DNA from: Bacillota bacterium
GTDB lineage: Bacteria; Bacillota; Clostridia; Acetivibrionales; DSM-1351
Assembly: GCA_023441625.1 (NCBI GenBank)
Contig: JAEZOA010000098.1
Span: forward strand, 1 to 23,161
Length of the DNA: 23,161 nt
Direction of reading: 5' to 3'
Shown here: positions 6,361-13,447 of the stretch, in pieces
How the letters are laid out: each line of letters opens with the position of its first letter
How positions within the stretch are numbered: position 1 is the first letter of the stretch
Translations under genes and position numbers: made by a program
The notes under the pieces: model-generated
Told to the model about the DNA's origin: nothing
Seen by the model: only the letters and a program-made list of their open reading frames with translations
Databases searched by the model: none

Positions 6361-7578
6361 CTATTTACACGAAGTACAAAGCGGCAAAATACTCCCAATA
6401 TTATCAAACACCAACGAACTCGCCCCTATAAGCACAGGGTCAGTTTCAAATGAACTCAGCCTGATTGTAAGATTTTCATAGATATTTGGCAATATTCGAT
6501 CTTTAATTGTATCACGGATAATATCTACAATATGCTGTCCAACTTGTGCCAATTCATCGCCAATAATTATGACATGCGGATTATATGCATAAATAATATT
6601 TACCAAACCCATACCAAGATATCTAGCTGTTTTTTCAAACACCTTTTTAGCCAATTCATCGCCCGACTCCAACACCTCAAATATTTGGCTTAGTGTACAA
6701 TCTTGACTTAAAACGCTTTGTGGATATTTATCAAGTTCCCTCTGTATCCCTTTTGTAAGTGCAATCGTCGAGCAGTAATGCTCCAAACAGCCTCTATTAC
6801 CGCATTCACATTTCGGCCCATCAAGAAAAATGCTCATATGCCCAATTTCACCAGCGATACCCATTGCTCCAGTAAATAGCTTTCCATCATTGATTATGCC
6901 CGCGCCTATGCCTTGACCCGCAGCTATATAAACCATTGTCCCAGAATCCATAAAACTCGACCCAAGCCACCACTCAGCCAAAGCTCCTACATTGGCATCA
7001 TGCTCAACAAAAGTAGGAAGACCGAATTTTGATGCCAATTCTTCTTTTATCGAAATGTCTTCCCATCCTGGGAATTCTGTTATCACACCGATTTTACCAT
7101 CACTCCGAAAAAAAGGCCCGGGTATTGCGACACCTATACCTAGAACATTACTGACTTCACCTATTTTCATGATATCTATAATACATTGACACATCCTGTT
7201 TAAAACATATCTGGGGCCAGATAATATTTCTATACTTTCAGTAATCAACTCGTATTGATTACCGGCAATGTCAAAGAGACCGACAGTAAAATTCTTCCTA
7301 GCCAATCGTACACTTACCACTCTGTACTTATCAATATTAAGAGTCAAGCCTATTGAACGCCTACCTTTTTTTCCTTCAATATTACCCGTCTCAATTACTA
7401 ATCCGTAACCCAAAAGATCCTTGATAATATTCGTTATTGTCGCTTGCTTTAATCCAGTAGCTTTCGCCAAATCAGCACGGGATATCGCTTTTTTCTTTCT
7501 TAATAAGCTAATTACAAGTGCACGATTCATCAGCTGAATATCTTCAAGATTCTTACCCCTTTTATTATTAGATACCAT
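6361..7578 (-). CDS. ROK-family transcriptional repressor (XylR/NagC-like)
   Basis: 405 residues. The N-terminal winged helix-turn-helix (about 12-65: LLRKKKAISRADLAKATGLK, then ATITNIIKDLL) is followed by a sugar-kinase-like ROK domain with EHDANVGALAE (192-202), the glycine-rich GQGIGAGII, and the ROK zinc signature His247, Cys257, Cys259, Cys264 (CECGNRGC). It should be a cytoplasmic sugar-responsive repressor. The length and HTH separate it from ROK glucokinases. The ATG follows GAGGTG at good spacing. It lies just upstream of the polyol operon on the same strand but has its own terminator, and a 15-mer palindromic site is shared between its promoter region and the operon's. Xylose, xylulose or another pentose derivative is a plausible inducer but is not shown. 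Confidence 0.92.
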   Translation of the reverse strand: MVSNNKRGKNLEDIQLMNRALVISLLRKKKAISRADLAKATGLKQATITNIIKDLLGYGLVIETGNIEGKKGRRSIGLTLNIDKYRVVSVRLARKNFTVGLFDIAGNQYELITESIEILSGPRYVLNRMCQCIIDIMKIGEVSNVLGIGVAIPGPFFRSDGKIGVITEFPGWEDISIKEELASKFGLPTFVEHDANVGALAEWWLGSSFMDSGTMVYIAAGQGIGAGIINDGKLFTGAMGIAGEIGHMSIFLDGPKCECGNRGCLEHYCSTIALTKGIQRELDKYPQSVLSQDCTLSQIFEVLESGDELAKKVFEKTARYLGMGLVNIIYAYNPHVIIIGDELAQVGQHIVDIIRDTIKDRILPNIYENLTIRLSSFETDPVLIGASSLVFDNIGSILPLCTSCK

Positions 7579-7607
7579 TCTTTCACCTCATAGAAAATCT
7601 ATTAATA

Positions 7608-7637
7608 TATTAATTCAATTAATACATTCTATGTTAA
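7608..7637 (-). promoter_or_regulatory. Probable ROK-gene promoter with overlapping operator
   Basis: On the minus strand TTAACA (7632-7637) lies 18 bp from TTAATA (7608-7613). The 15-mer TTAATTCAATTAATA (7610-7624), identical to 5987-6001, covers the -10 box and spacer. This suggests the regulator represses its own gene. The promoter boxes are weak, so the operator part is the stronger observation. Confidence 0.4.
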
Positions 7638-7683
7638 CACAAATTTAATTATCCTGTATATACCTTTGTTAACCGCTGCTGAA

Positions 7684-7711
7684 GTATTAATTAAACCGTA
7701 TTAATTAAACC
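7684..7711. repeat. Tandem 14-bp direct repeat
   Basis: GTATTAATTAAACC occurs twice head to tail (7684-7697 and 7698-7711). Each unit contains the TTAATTAA core seen in the candidate ROK operators, and the pair lies about 60 bp upstream of the predicted ROK promoter. It may be an auxiliary regulator site or a local duplication. Confidence 0.85.
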
Positions 7712-7897
7712 TGTATAAGGCCTCCATCCACGCAACTGAGTTTATAAATTCCCCGATGTCAAGACAGTCCTATTAATCCTCAAAATGCGAACAGAATTCC
7801 TGTGATTTTCCATCTCATACGAGTAAGCGTCTCTTAGCCATTTACTGCTTAACGCCAAAAGCTTTCAATCTTAAAATATCATACTTTCCTAGACAAC

Positions 7898-7927
7898 AAA
7901 AAAACATGGAGCTTTGTGGGCTCCATG
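7898..7927 (-). terminator. Rho-independent terminator of the nuclease gene
   Basis: CATGGAGC (7905-7912) pairs perfectly with GCTCCATG (7920-7927) over a 7-nt loop, and on the minus strand is followed by seven T residues. It sits about 165 bp past the nuclease stop codon. Confidence 0.85.
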
Positions 7928-8090
7928 CCCCCTAAAAGGAGAAATGCTAATGTTCAACCTTATATTACCAAACATTGGGCAATACTGATATAGAAAATAC
8001 TTACCACAACCAATAGTGCCATAGTCCTAACTTATTTATAAATTCTCTATTATACTCAGTATTTTACGCTTATATTTTAAAATATGATTA

Positions 8091-8801
8091 TTATGCGGCA
8101 TCAGCCTTTAATTTATAAGCTGCTACAAACTTTCCTTTGCTATCTTGTATAAATGGTCTTTTACTCTCTGGCAGCTGCCAAAATCCAACTTTATTTTCTA
8201 TTGCTTCACTTTGAAGCTCAAGAAAATAGTCTTTCATTAATGTATTAGGACTATAAAAGGTAGATATAGCAAAACCATTTTGTATAAGTAAAGCATTATA
8301 ATATGTACCATCTTCTAATATTACATGAGCAAGCAATCTGTCAAACTGGTCAGCAGTATCCTTTTCAAATATCAACTTAACCTCTTTTCCGGTTAATAGC
8401 TCCTTTGTCAGATTAGAGGCCTCAGCCGAAAAGGGTTGCGGCTCTACATTTGATTTTACTGACTCAGGGGTATCTACATCAAGCATTCTTACTTTGTAAG
8501 CCTGATTATCATACTTTATATGAAAAGTATCTCCATCAGTAACTTTTGTCACAGAAGCGCTTATATAGCCAAAAGGTGAAATCCCTTCCTTTTGCGTTTT
8601 TACAATTGATTCTGGAAATGTAGTTCTCTCTAGCTTATCAAAAGCGTAAGTTTCACTATTCTTAGAAATACTGCTTTGTACTACACTTTGTTGTGTATCT
8701 GGTGGCAATACACCGTTCTGGTCACTAAAAATATAGCCACCAATAATAACTACAGCTGCAATAACAAGTGAGACAAATTTTTTTAGGGTCTTTTTCTTCA
8801 T
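8091..8801 (-). CDS. Exported or membrane-anchored staphylococcal-type nuclease
   Basis: Micrococcal (thermo)nuclease family, a Ca2+-dependent DNA/RNA endonuclease; 236 residues from the ATG at 8801. A Lys-rich start and hydrophobic segment (about 9-24, FVSLVIAAVVIIGGYIF) act as signal peptide or membrane anchor; no lipobox Cys is seen. After a low-complexity linker, the OB-fold domain keeps all expected active-site residues: Asp91 in DGDT, Arg105, Asp110 and Glu113 in VRMLDVDTPE, and Arg155 in DQFDRLLA. A GTG 9 nt upstream (8810) is possible, but it lies inside AAGGTG, the better ribosome site for the ATG. The gene stands alone, with its own terminator and a probable promoter. Roles in nutrient scavenging from DNA or in degrading foreign DNA are inferred. 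Confidence 0.9.
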   Translation of the reverse strand: MKKKTLKKFVSLVIAAVVIIGGYIFSDQNGVLPPDTQQSVVQSSISKNSETYAFDKLERTTFPESIVKTQKEGISPFGYISASVTKVTDGDTFHIKYDNQAYKVRMLDVDTPESVKSNVEPQPFSAEASNLTKELLTGKEVKLIFEKDTADQFDRLLAHVILEDGTYYNALLIQNGFAISTFYSPNTLMKDYFLELQSEAIENKVGFWQLPESKRPFIQDSKGKFVAAYKLKADAA

Positions 8802-8839
8802 TGATGTCACCTTTCAATTGTGTTGAATTGTTATGCTTA

Positions 8840-8867
8840 ATTATAACCATACTGTCAATGATACCAA
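8840..8867 (-). promoter_or_regulatory. Possible promoter of the nuclease gene
   Basis: On the minus strand TTGGTA (8862-8867) lies 16 bp from TATAAT (8840-8845). A perfect TTGACA also occurs here but is only 7 bp from the -10 box, so it cannot pair with it. Confidence 0.35.
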
Positions 8868-8941
8868 CAGTGCTTTATTTTGAATAGCATTGTTGTTGTA
8901 AGACTATTATATCATATGTTGCGGTGCTTTTTTATATTAGT

Positions 8942-8979
8942 AAAAAAATTAAGGAAAGCCAAAACAACTCTCCTCAATT
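8942..8979 (-). terminator. Terminator after the small membrane protein gene
   Basis: On the minus strand AATTGAGGAGAG pairs with CTTTCCTTAATT through 12 bp, including two G-U pairs, and the stem runs into seven U residues. The wobbles fall correctly only in the minus-strand RNA, which fixes its direction. Confidence 0.8.
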
Positions 8980-9028
8980 TATATTTTATAAAAACGGGTG
9001 TTACTATTTAGTAATAATTTGTTTGTGC

Positions 9029-9289
9029 TTATACCACAGACAATCTGTTCCTTTTATGTAGACATTCTATAATCATAGGATAAATAGTATTTAAAACTAT
9101 AAAAACTGCAACAGTTGGCATGATAATATCCTTATCATTGGTGTAAGTAGCATATATAAATACTGTCTGTAAGGAAAGAAGTATTATTTTATTTCTATTT
9201 AATTTATCATTAAATATTGCCTTTTGAGTGTAATACATTACTATTAGAATCCACGACAGTGATATCAACCAAAAGCCAAGATTTGTCAC
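9029..9289 (-). CDS. Small three-helix membrane protein, unknown
   Basis: 86 residues starting at GTG. GGAAAG lies about 7 nt upstream; an overlapping ATG at 9293 is in another frame and closes early. Three hydrophobic segments are visible: about 4-20 (LGFWLISLSWILIVMYY), 34-50 and 57-76, joined by short charged loops (FNDKLNRNK and TNDKD), with a basic C-terminal tail. No cysteine pair, enzyme motif or known family is evident. It stands alone between the lonB terminator upstream and its own strong terminator, which supports a real transcription unit. Confidence 0.6.
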   Translation of the reverse strand: MTNLGFWLISLSWILIVMYYTQKAIFNDKLNRNKIILLSLQTVFIYATYTNDKDIIMPTVAVFIVLNTIYPMIIECLHKRNRLSVV

Positions 9290-9310
9290 TCATTATCTTT
9301 CCAATTATAT

Positions 9311-9355
9311 AAAAATACCTCGTTTCAAGTTCATGATGTGAAACGAGGTATTTTT
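9311..9355 (-). terminator. Strong terminator after lonB
   Basis: Arms 9311-9326 and 9340-9355 form a perfect 16-bp stem with core TACCTCGTTTC. A and T runs flank the stem on both sides, so it can stop transcription in either direction; it immediately follows lonB. Confidence 0.88.
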
Positions 9356-9396
9356 TAATTAAGTGTATTGGCCGATATCACTTAAGCTTTAGTTTT

Positions 9397-11082
9397 TTAT
9401 GTTGTTCCTTGTGCTGTCAGTACTGTAATTGGAACAGTATTATTTATAATCGCATCATCTTTTCTTTCATTAATGTCTGCATCAAATACCATCTTCATTA
9501 CCTGACCTATATTATCTACAGGAATTACTTCAATATCCATATCCTCGAATAGCTCTTGATAATTATCCTTAGGAATATATACTTTTTTAATTCCTGCTGC
9601 TTTGGCTGCATCAACCTTCGCAACAACTCCACCAACAGGCTTTACATTTCCCTTAATAGATATCTCTCCCGTCATAGCTATATCACCGTTTACAGGAATA
9701 TTCTTTACAGCTGAATACACTGCAGTTGCTATAGTAATTCCAGCTGAAGGACCATCAATAGGAATACCACCAGGAAAATTAAGATGTATTTCATAATCCT
9801 TAAAATTAATATTCATATAGCGTTTTAAAACTGTCAGTACATTTTCAACCGAAGCCTTTGCTGAGCTTGTTTTCTTTAACTTATGGCCTCTGTTATCCAT
9901 CTCCTCTTCTTCAACTATGCCAGTTATTTTTATTTCTCCACTGCCATCTTCTATTGGCATAGCTGTCACTTCAACATCGAGCACCATACCAGTACTATTA
10001 CCAAATACAGCCAATCCATTTATACACCCAACCTGCTGAGCAGAGCTAACCTTCTTCTCAATTCTTGGACTATAGTGTCCAAACTCAATTACCCATTCTA
10101 CATCTTTTATTTCAATACTGCTCCTATTCTCAACTGTTGATACACCCCCAGCTATCTGTATGATATTAACAGCATCTCTACCATTCTGAGCATACTTAGA
10201 TACTAGATTACTGCATCCATTTTGGAGAGTATATCCTCCCTTTCTTGCAGCATTTTCACAAATCTTGCTTACCTCATCTGCTCTTAGAGGTCTAAAATGT
10301 ATCTCTACGCATCTTGATCTTATTGCTGCTGGTATTTCATCAGGTGTTCTAGTTGTTGCTCCTACTAGCCGAAAATCGGCAGGCAAACCCTTCTGAAAGA
10401 TATCATGTATATGAGATGGTATGTTATTATCTTCTGAACTATAGTATGCACTCTCTAAAAACACTCTTCTGTCTTCTAATACCTTTAATAGTTTATTCAT
10501 TTGAATAGGATGCAGTTCACCTATTTCATCAATGAACAATACACCTCCATGAGCCTTTGTCACTGCTCCCTGTTTTGGTTGAGGTACACCTGCTACACCA
10601 TATGCCCCCGCACCTTGATATATCGGATCATGCACAGAACCTATTAATGGATCAGCAATTCCCCTTTCATCAAATCTTAAAGTAGTTGCATCAATTTCAA
10701 TAAATTTTGCTTCTTTTTTAAAGGGTGAATAAACGTTATTCTTTGCTTCTTCAAGAATAACTCTAGCCGCAGCAGTTTTACCTACGCCCGGAGGCCCGTA
10801 TATGATTACATGTTGCGGATTTGTTCCACAAAGTGAAGCACGTAGTGCCTTAAGACCCTGCTCCTGACCAACAATATCCTTTAGTGTAGCTGGTCTTGTC
10901 TTCTCTGATAAGGGCTCAGATAATCGTATATCTCTTAATTTCCTTAACTTGTCCAGTTCCTTTCTTGATTCTCTTTCAATTGCACCTTTATTCCCTTGCT
11001 GGTTTTTAAGCAATGAAAAGAAATATATCCCGATAACTATAGAGAAAAAAAACTGTATAATTAACATTGTCGTCGTGAACAT
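9397..11082 (-). CDS. lonB: Membrane-anchored ATP-dependent protease LonB
   Basis: Lon-family AAA+ serine protease matching the LonB type described in Bacillus (about 550 residues; here 561 from the ATG at 11082). One transmembrane helix (about 6-25) replaces the large N-terminal substrate domain of LonA. Walker A GPPGVGKT is at 96-103, followed by Walker B LFIDEIGEL and the sensor region ATTRTPDEIP. The C-terminal peptidase domain has catalytic Ser446 in GPSAG and Lys489, 43 residues apart as in E. coli Lon. An upstream GTG at 11112 is open, but AGGAGG sits 6 nt before the 11082 ATG, which I take as the start. It follows clpX but is separated from it by a strong terminator. LonB in Bacillus is tied to sporulation; whether that holds here is not visible. 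Confidence 0.93.
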   Translation of the reverse strand: MFTTTMLIIQFFFSIVIGIYFFSLLKNQQGNKGAIERESRKELDKLRKLRDIRLSEPLSEKTRPATLKDIVGQEQGLKALRASLCGTNPQHVIIYGPPGVGKTAAARVILEEAKNNVYSPFKKEAKFIEIDATTLRFDERGIADPLIGSVHDPIYQGAGAYGVAGVPQPKQGAVTKAHGGVLFIDEIGELHPIQMNKLLKVLEDRRVFLESAYYSSEDNNIPSHIHDIFQKGLPADFRLVGATTRTPDEIPAAIRSRCVEIHFRPLRADEVSKICENAARKGGYTLQNGCSNLVSKYAQNGRDAVNIIQIAGGVSTVENRSSIEIKDVEWVIEFGHYSPRIEKKVSSAQQVGCINGLAVFGNSTGMVLDVEVTAMPIEDGSGEIKITGIVEEEEMDNRGHKLKKTSSAKASVENVLTVLKRYMNINFKDYEIHLNFPGGIPIDGPSAGITIATAVYSAVKNIPVNGDIAMTGEISIKGNVKPVGGVVAKVDAAKAAGIKKVYIPKDNYQELFEDMDIEVIPVDNIGQVMKMVFDADINERKDDAIINNTVPITVLTAQGTT

Positions 11083-11156
11083 TCTGTACCTCCTCTTATA
11101 GTATTCATACACAATGTATTAGTTAGCATATTACTAAAGCGTATTTACATGAGATG

Positions 11157-11184
11157 TGTATAAATATATTATTGGCAATGTTAA
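11157..11184 (-). promoter_or_regulatory. Possible lonB promoter
   Basis: On the minus strand TTAACA (11179-11184) and TATACA (11157-11162) are 16 bp apart, placed between the clpX terminator and lonB. Both boxes deviate from consensus. Confidence 0.35.
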
Positions 11185-11230
11185 TTATTTTATCCAATTA
11201 GAATATAATAATACTCATAATTTCGTTAAC

Positions 11231-11278
11231 AAAAAAGACTGTTTCTAGTAGTATTTAATCTACCTGAAAACAGTCTTT
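11231..11278 (-). terminator. Terminator after clpX
   Basis: AAAGACTGTTT (11234-11244) pairs with AAACAGTCTTT (11268-11278), and an inner stem (GTAG/CTAC) tightens the loop. On the minus strand the hairpin ends in six T residues. It closes the tig-clpP-clpX unit and separates it from lonB. Confidence 0.87.
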
Positions 11279-11304
11279 ATAAAACGAATATTTTGATTAT
11301 TTAA

Positions 11305-12600
11305 TTATGATACTGATTCTTTCTTAACTTTAGTTTTTTTTGAACCCGCTTTTTTTAAAGATTTTCGGTTCTCATTCAGAATCAATTCTGGATCAGAGCC
11401 GCTTTCTAATACGGACTTATTAATGATACATTTTTCAACATTAGGCATAGATGGAATATCATACATTACTCCAAGCATTACTTCTTCAAGAATTGCTCTA
11501 AGCCCTCTCGCACCAGTATTTCTATTTATTGCTCTCTCTGCAATAAGCTCTAAAGCATCCTCTGGTATTTCTAGCAGAACATCGTCCATTTCAAAAATCT
11601 TCTGGTACTGTTTTACTAATGCATTCTTTGGCTCTGTCAATATTTGAACAAGAGCTTTTTTATCTAAAGACTGCAAGGTCACTACTATTGGAAGTCTCCC
11701 AACAAACTCAGGTATAAGCCCAAACTTCAATAAATCCTGTGGAAGAATATCTTTGAGCAGCTCTCCTACATCCCTATCCTTATTACTTTCTATTTTTGCA
11801 CCAAAGCCAAGAGACTTCTTGCCAATTCTATTTTGTATTATTTTATCAATACCATCAAAAGCACCACCACAGATAAACAAAATGTTTGTTGTATCAATTT
11901 GGATAAACTCTTGATGCGGATGCTTTCTACCACCTTGTGGCGGTACTGAAGCTAGTGTCCCCTCAAGAATCTTGAGCAGTGCTTGTTGTACACCCTCACC
12001 GCTAACATCTCTAGTTATAGAAGGATTTTCCGACTTACGGGCTATTTTATCAATTTCATCAATATATATAATACCTTTTTCTGCTTTTTCAATATCATAA
12101 TCGGCAGCTTGAATCAGTCTGAGAAGTATATTTTCTACATCCTCCCCCACATACCCTGCTTCAGTAAGAGAAGTAGCATCAGCAATAGCAAAGGGAACAT
12201 TTAGTATTCTTGCAAGTGTCTGTGCCAGAAAAGTTTTACCGCTACCTGTAGGCCCTAGCATAACTATATTGCTCTTTTGAAGCTCAATATCTGAGGTCTT
12301 AAAATCGCTGTTTATTCTCTTATAATGATTGTAAACAGCTACCGAAAGAGATTTTTTTGCGACCTCCTGACCTACTACATACTGGTCAAGAATCTCCTTT
12401 ATTTCTTTTGGCTTAGGTATATCGTTAACTTCTGCATCAATCTTGGTATCTTCAAATTCCTCTTCAATAATCTCCGAGCACAATTCAATACATTCATCGC
12501 AGATGTATACACCAGGCCCTGCAACTAGTCTCTTTACCTGTTCTTGAGATTTACCACAAAAAGAACATTTTAGTTGCTTCTTCTCATCATATCTGGTCAT
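11305..12600 (-). CDS. clpX: ATP-dependent Clp protease ATP-binding subunit ClpX
   Basis: AAA+ unfoldase that feeds substrates to ClpP; 431 residues. The N-terminal zinc-binding domain has Cys12, Cys15, Cys34 and Cys37. Walker A GPTGSGKT is at 116-123, with the GYVGED pore loop, Walker B IIYIDEID, and the RKH pore loop (GGRKHPHQEF). The ClpP-docking loop reads IGKKSLGFGA, so LGF takes the place of the usual IGF tripeptide. The C-terminal tail is unusually lysine-rich (KKAGSKKTKVKKES). The ATG is preceded by GAGGTG. It begins 13 bp after clpP, so the two are cotranscribed. Confidence 0.98.
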   Translation of the reverse strand: MTRYDEKKQLKCSFCGKSQEQVKRLVAGPGVYICDECIELCSEIIEEEFEDTKIDAEVNDIPKPKEIKEILDQYVVGQEVAKKSLSVAVYNHYKRINSDFKTSDIELQKSNIVMLGPTGSGKTFLAQTLARILNVPFAIADATSLTEAGYVGEDVENILLRLIQAADYDIEKAEKGIIYIDEIDKIARKSENPSITRDVSGEGVQQALLKILEGTLASVPPQGGRKHPHQEFIQIDTTNILFICGGAFDGIDKIIQNRIGKKSLGFGAKIESNKDRDVGELLKDILPQDLLKFGLIPEFVGRLPIVVTLQSLDKKALVQILTEPKNALVKQYQKIFEMDDVLLEIPEDALELIAERAINRNTGARGLRAILEEVMLGVMYDIPSMPNVEKCIINKSVLESGSDPELILNENRKSLKKAGSKKTKVKKESVS

Positions 12601-12613
12601 AATTGCACCTCAA

Positions 12614-13198
12614 CTATTTTCTTCTTTCCATAATTTCATCAACCAATCCGTATGCCTTAGCTTCCTGTGCAGACATAAAGTAATCTCTATCAGTGTCTTT
12701 CTCTATTTTTTCAAGAGGCTGCCCTGTTCTTTCACTTAATATCTTATTCAATTTATCCTTAGTTTTCAGGATATTCTCGGCGTGGATTTTAATATCGGTT
12801 GCTTGCCCTTTAGCACCACCAAGAGGCTGATGTATCATGATTTCACTGTTTGGCAATGCAAATCTTTTTCCTTTTGCACCTGCTGCCAATAGGAAAGCTC
12901 CCATGCTTGCAGCCATTCCCATACAAATAGTTGATACATCACACTTAACATACTGCATAGTATCATATATCGCAAATCCTGAGTGGACTGCTCCACCTGG
13001 ACTATTTATATAAAACTGTATATCTTTATCAGGATCCTGTGCTTCTAGATAGAGCATCTGTGCCACAACTAGGCTTGCTGTAACATCATTAACCTCATCA
13101 CTTAAAACTATTATTCTATCATTTAATAGTCTTGAAAAAATATCATATGACCTCTCTCCACGATTAGTCTGTTCAACAACCATAGGTACTAAACTCAT
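12614..13198 (-). CDS. clpP: ATP-dependent Clp protease proteolytic subunit ClpP
   Basis: Serine peptidase that forms the double-heptamer chamber partnered with ClpX; 194 residues, the standard length. Numbered from the ATG at 13198, the catalytic triad falls at the canonical positions: Ser98 (GMAASMG), His123 (IHQPLGG) and Asp172 (DRDYFMS). The frame is open further upstream to 13276, but GGGAGG lies about 6 nt before the 13198 ATG and the upstream residues do not resemble ClpP, so the longer start is wrong. It follows trigger factor across a 171-bp gap that carries a hairpin and a copy of the dispersed structured element. Confidence 0.98.
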   Translation of the reverse strand: MSLVPMVVEQTNRGERSYDIFSRLLNDRIIVLSDEVNDVTASLVVAQMLYLEAQDPDKDIQFYINSPGGAVHSGFAIYDTMQYVKCDVSTICMGMAASMGAFLLAAGAKGKRFALPNSEIMIHQPLGGAKGQATDIKIHAENILKTKDKLNKILSERTGQPLEKIEKDTDRDYFMSAQEAKAYGLVDEIMERRK

Positions 13199-13302
13199 GA
13201 CCATACCTCCCTTATTATTATATGTTCTTAATTTATTCATGGAACTCTTATTTACTACATTTAATACTGTTACCAATTTCCCCGTGAAATATAAACAGAT
13301 TT

Positions 13303-13340
13303 CTTAGATTTGGCGAGAGCTTGCTCGCTCCAAATCTTAG
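13303..13340. repeat. Hairpin in the tig-clpP gap
   Basis: AGATTTGG (13306-13313) pairs with CCAAATCT (13330-13337), an inner GAG/CTC segment continues the stem, and one mismatch outward it extends again. No T tract follows on the minus strand, so it is more likely an RNA-processing, stability or attenuation hairpin between the tig and clpP coding regions than a full terminator. Confidence 0.6.
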
Positions 13341-13347
13341 AAAACGT

Positions 13348-13420
13348 TATCCAGAGCCATAGTGCCGCTTATCTTCAGATTGAAAAACTGGAGTATTAGT
13401 GGCAGTAGGCATCGGTTAAA
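13348..13420 (+). repeat. Dispersed structured intergenic element, copy 2
   Basis: Related to 1115-1188 but on the opposite strand. TGCCGCT (13363-13369) pairs with AGTGGCA (13398-13404). Compared with copy 1, one C-G pair has become T-A and one G-C pair has become G-T, so both changes keep the stem in the plus-strand RNA. The loop is unrelated in sequence to copy 1. Here the element is antisense to the tig-clpP transcript. Confidence 0.65.
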
Positions 13421-13447
13421 TATGGTTCTGGTTACAGTAAAAAAGTA

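Larger units (their letters stand above)
7579..8090. other. Intergenic region upstream of the ROK gene
   Basis: 512 bp. It contains a candidate autoregulatory operator (7610-7624), a tandem 14-bp repeat (7684-7711), the nuclease terminator (7898-7927) and a very short plus-strand frame with a good ribosome site (7944-7988). Between 7712 and 7897 I see no gene, only a possible 22-codon remnant listed among the rejected items. Confidence 0.6.

Noticed and set aside
7704..7769. Remnant of a gene end on the minus strand (DIGEFINSVAWMEALYRFN then stop)
   Set aside because: It looks protein-like and vaguely resembles sugar-oxidoreductase C-termini, but it is only 22 codons between stops and I cannot place it in a family.
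8850..8858. Perfect TTGACA as -35 box for the nuclease gene
   Set aside because: It is only 7 bp from the TATAAT box, so spacing rules it out.
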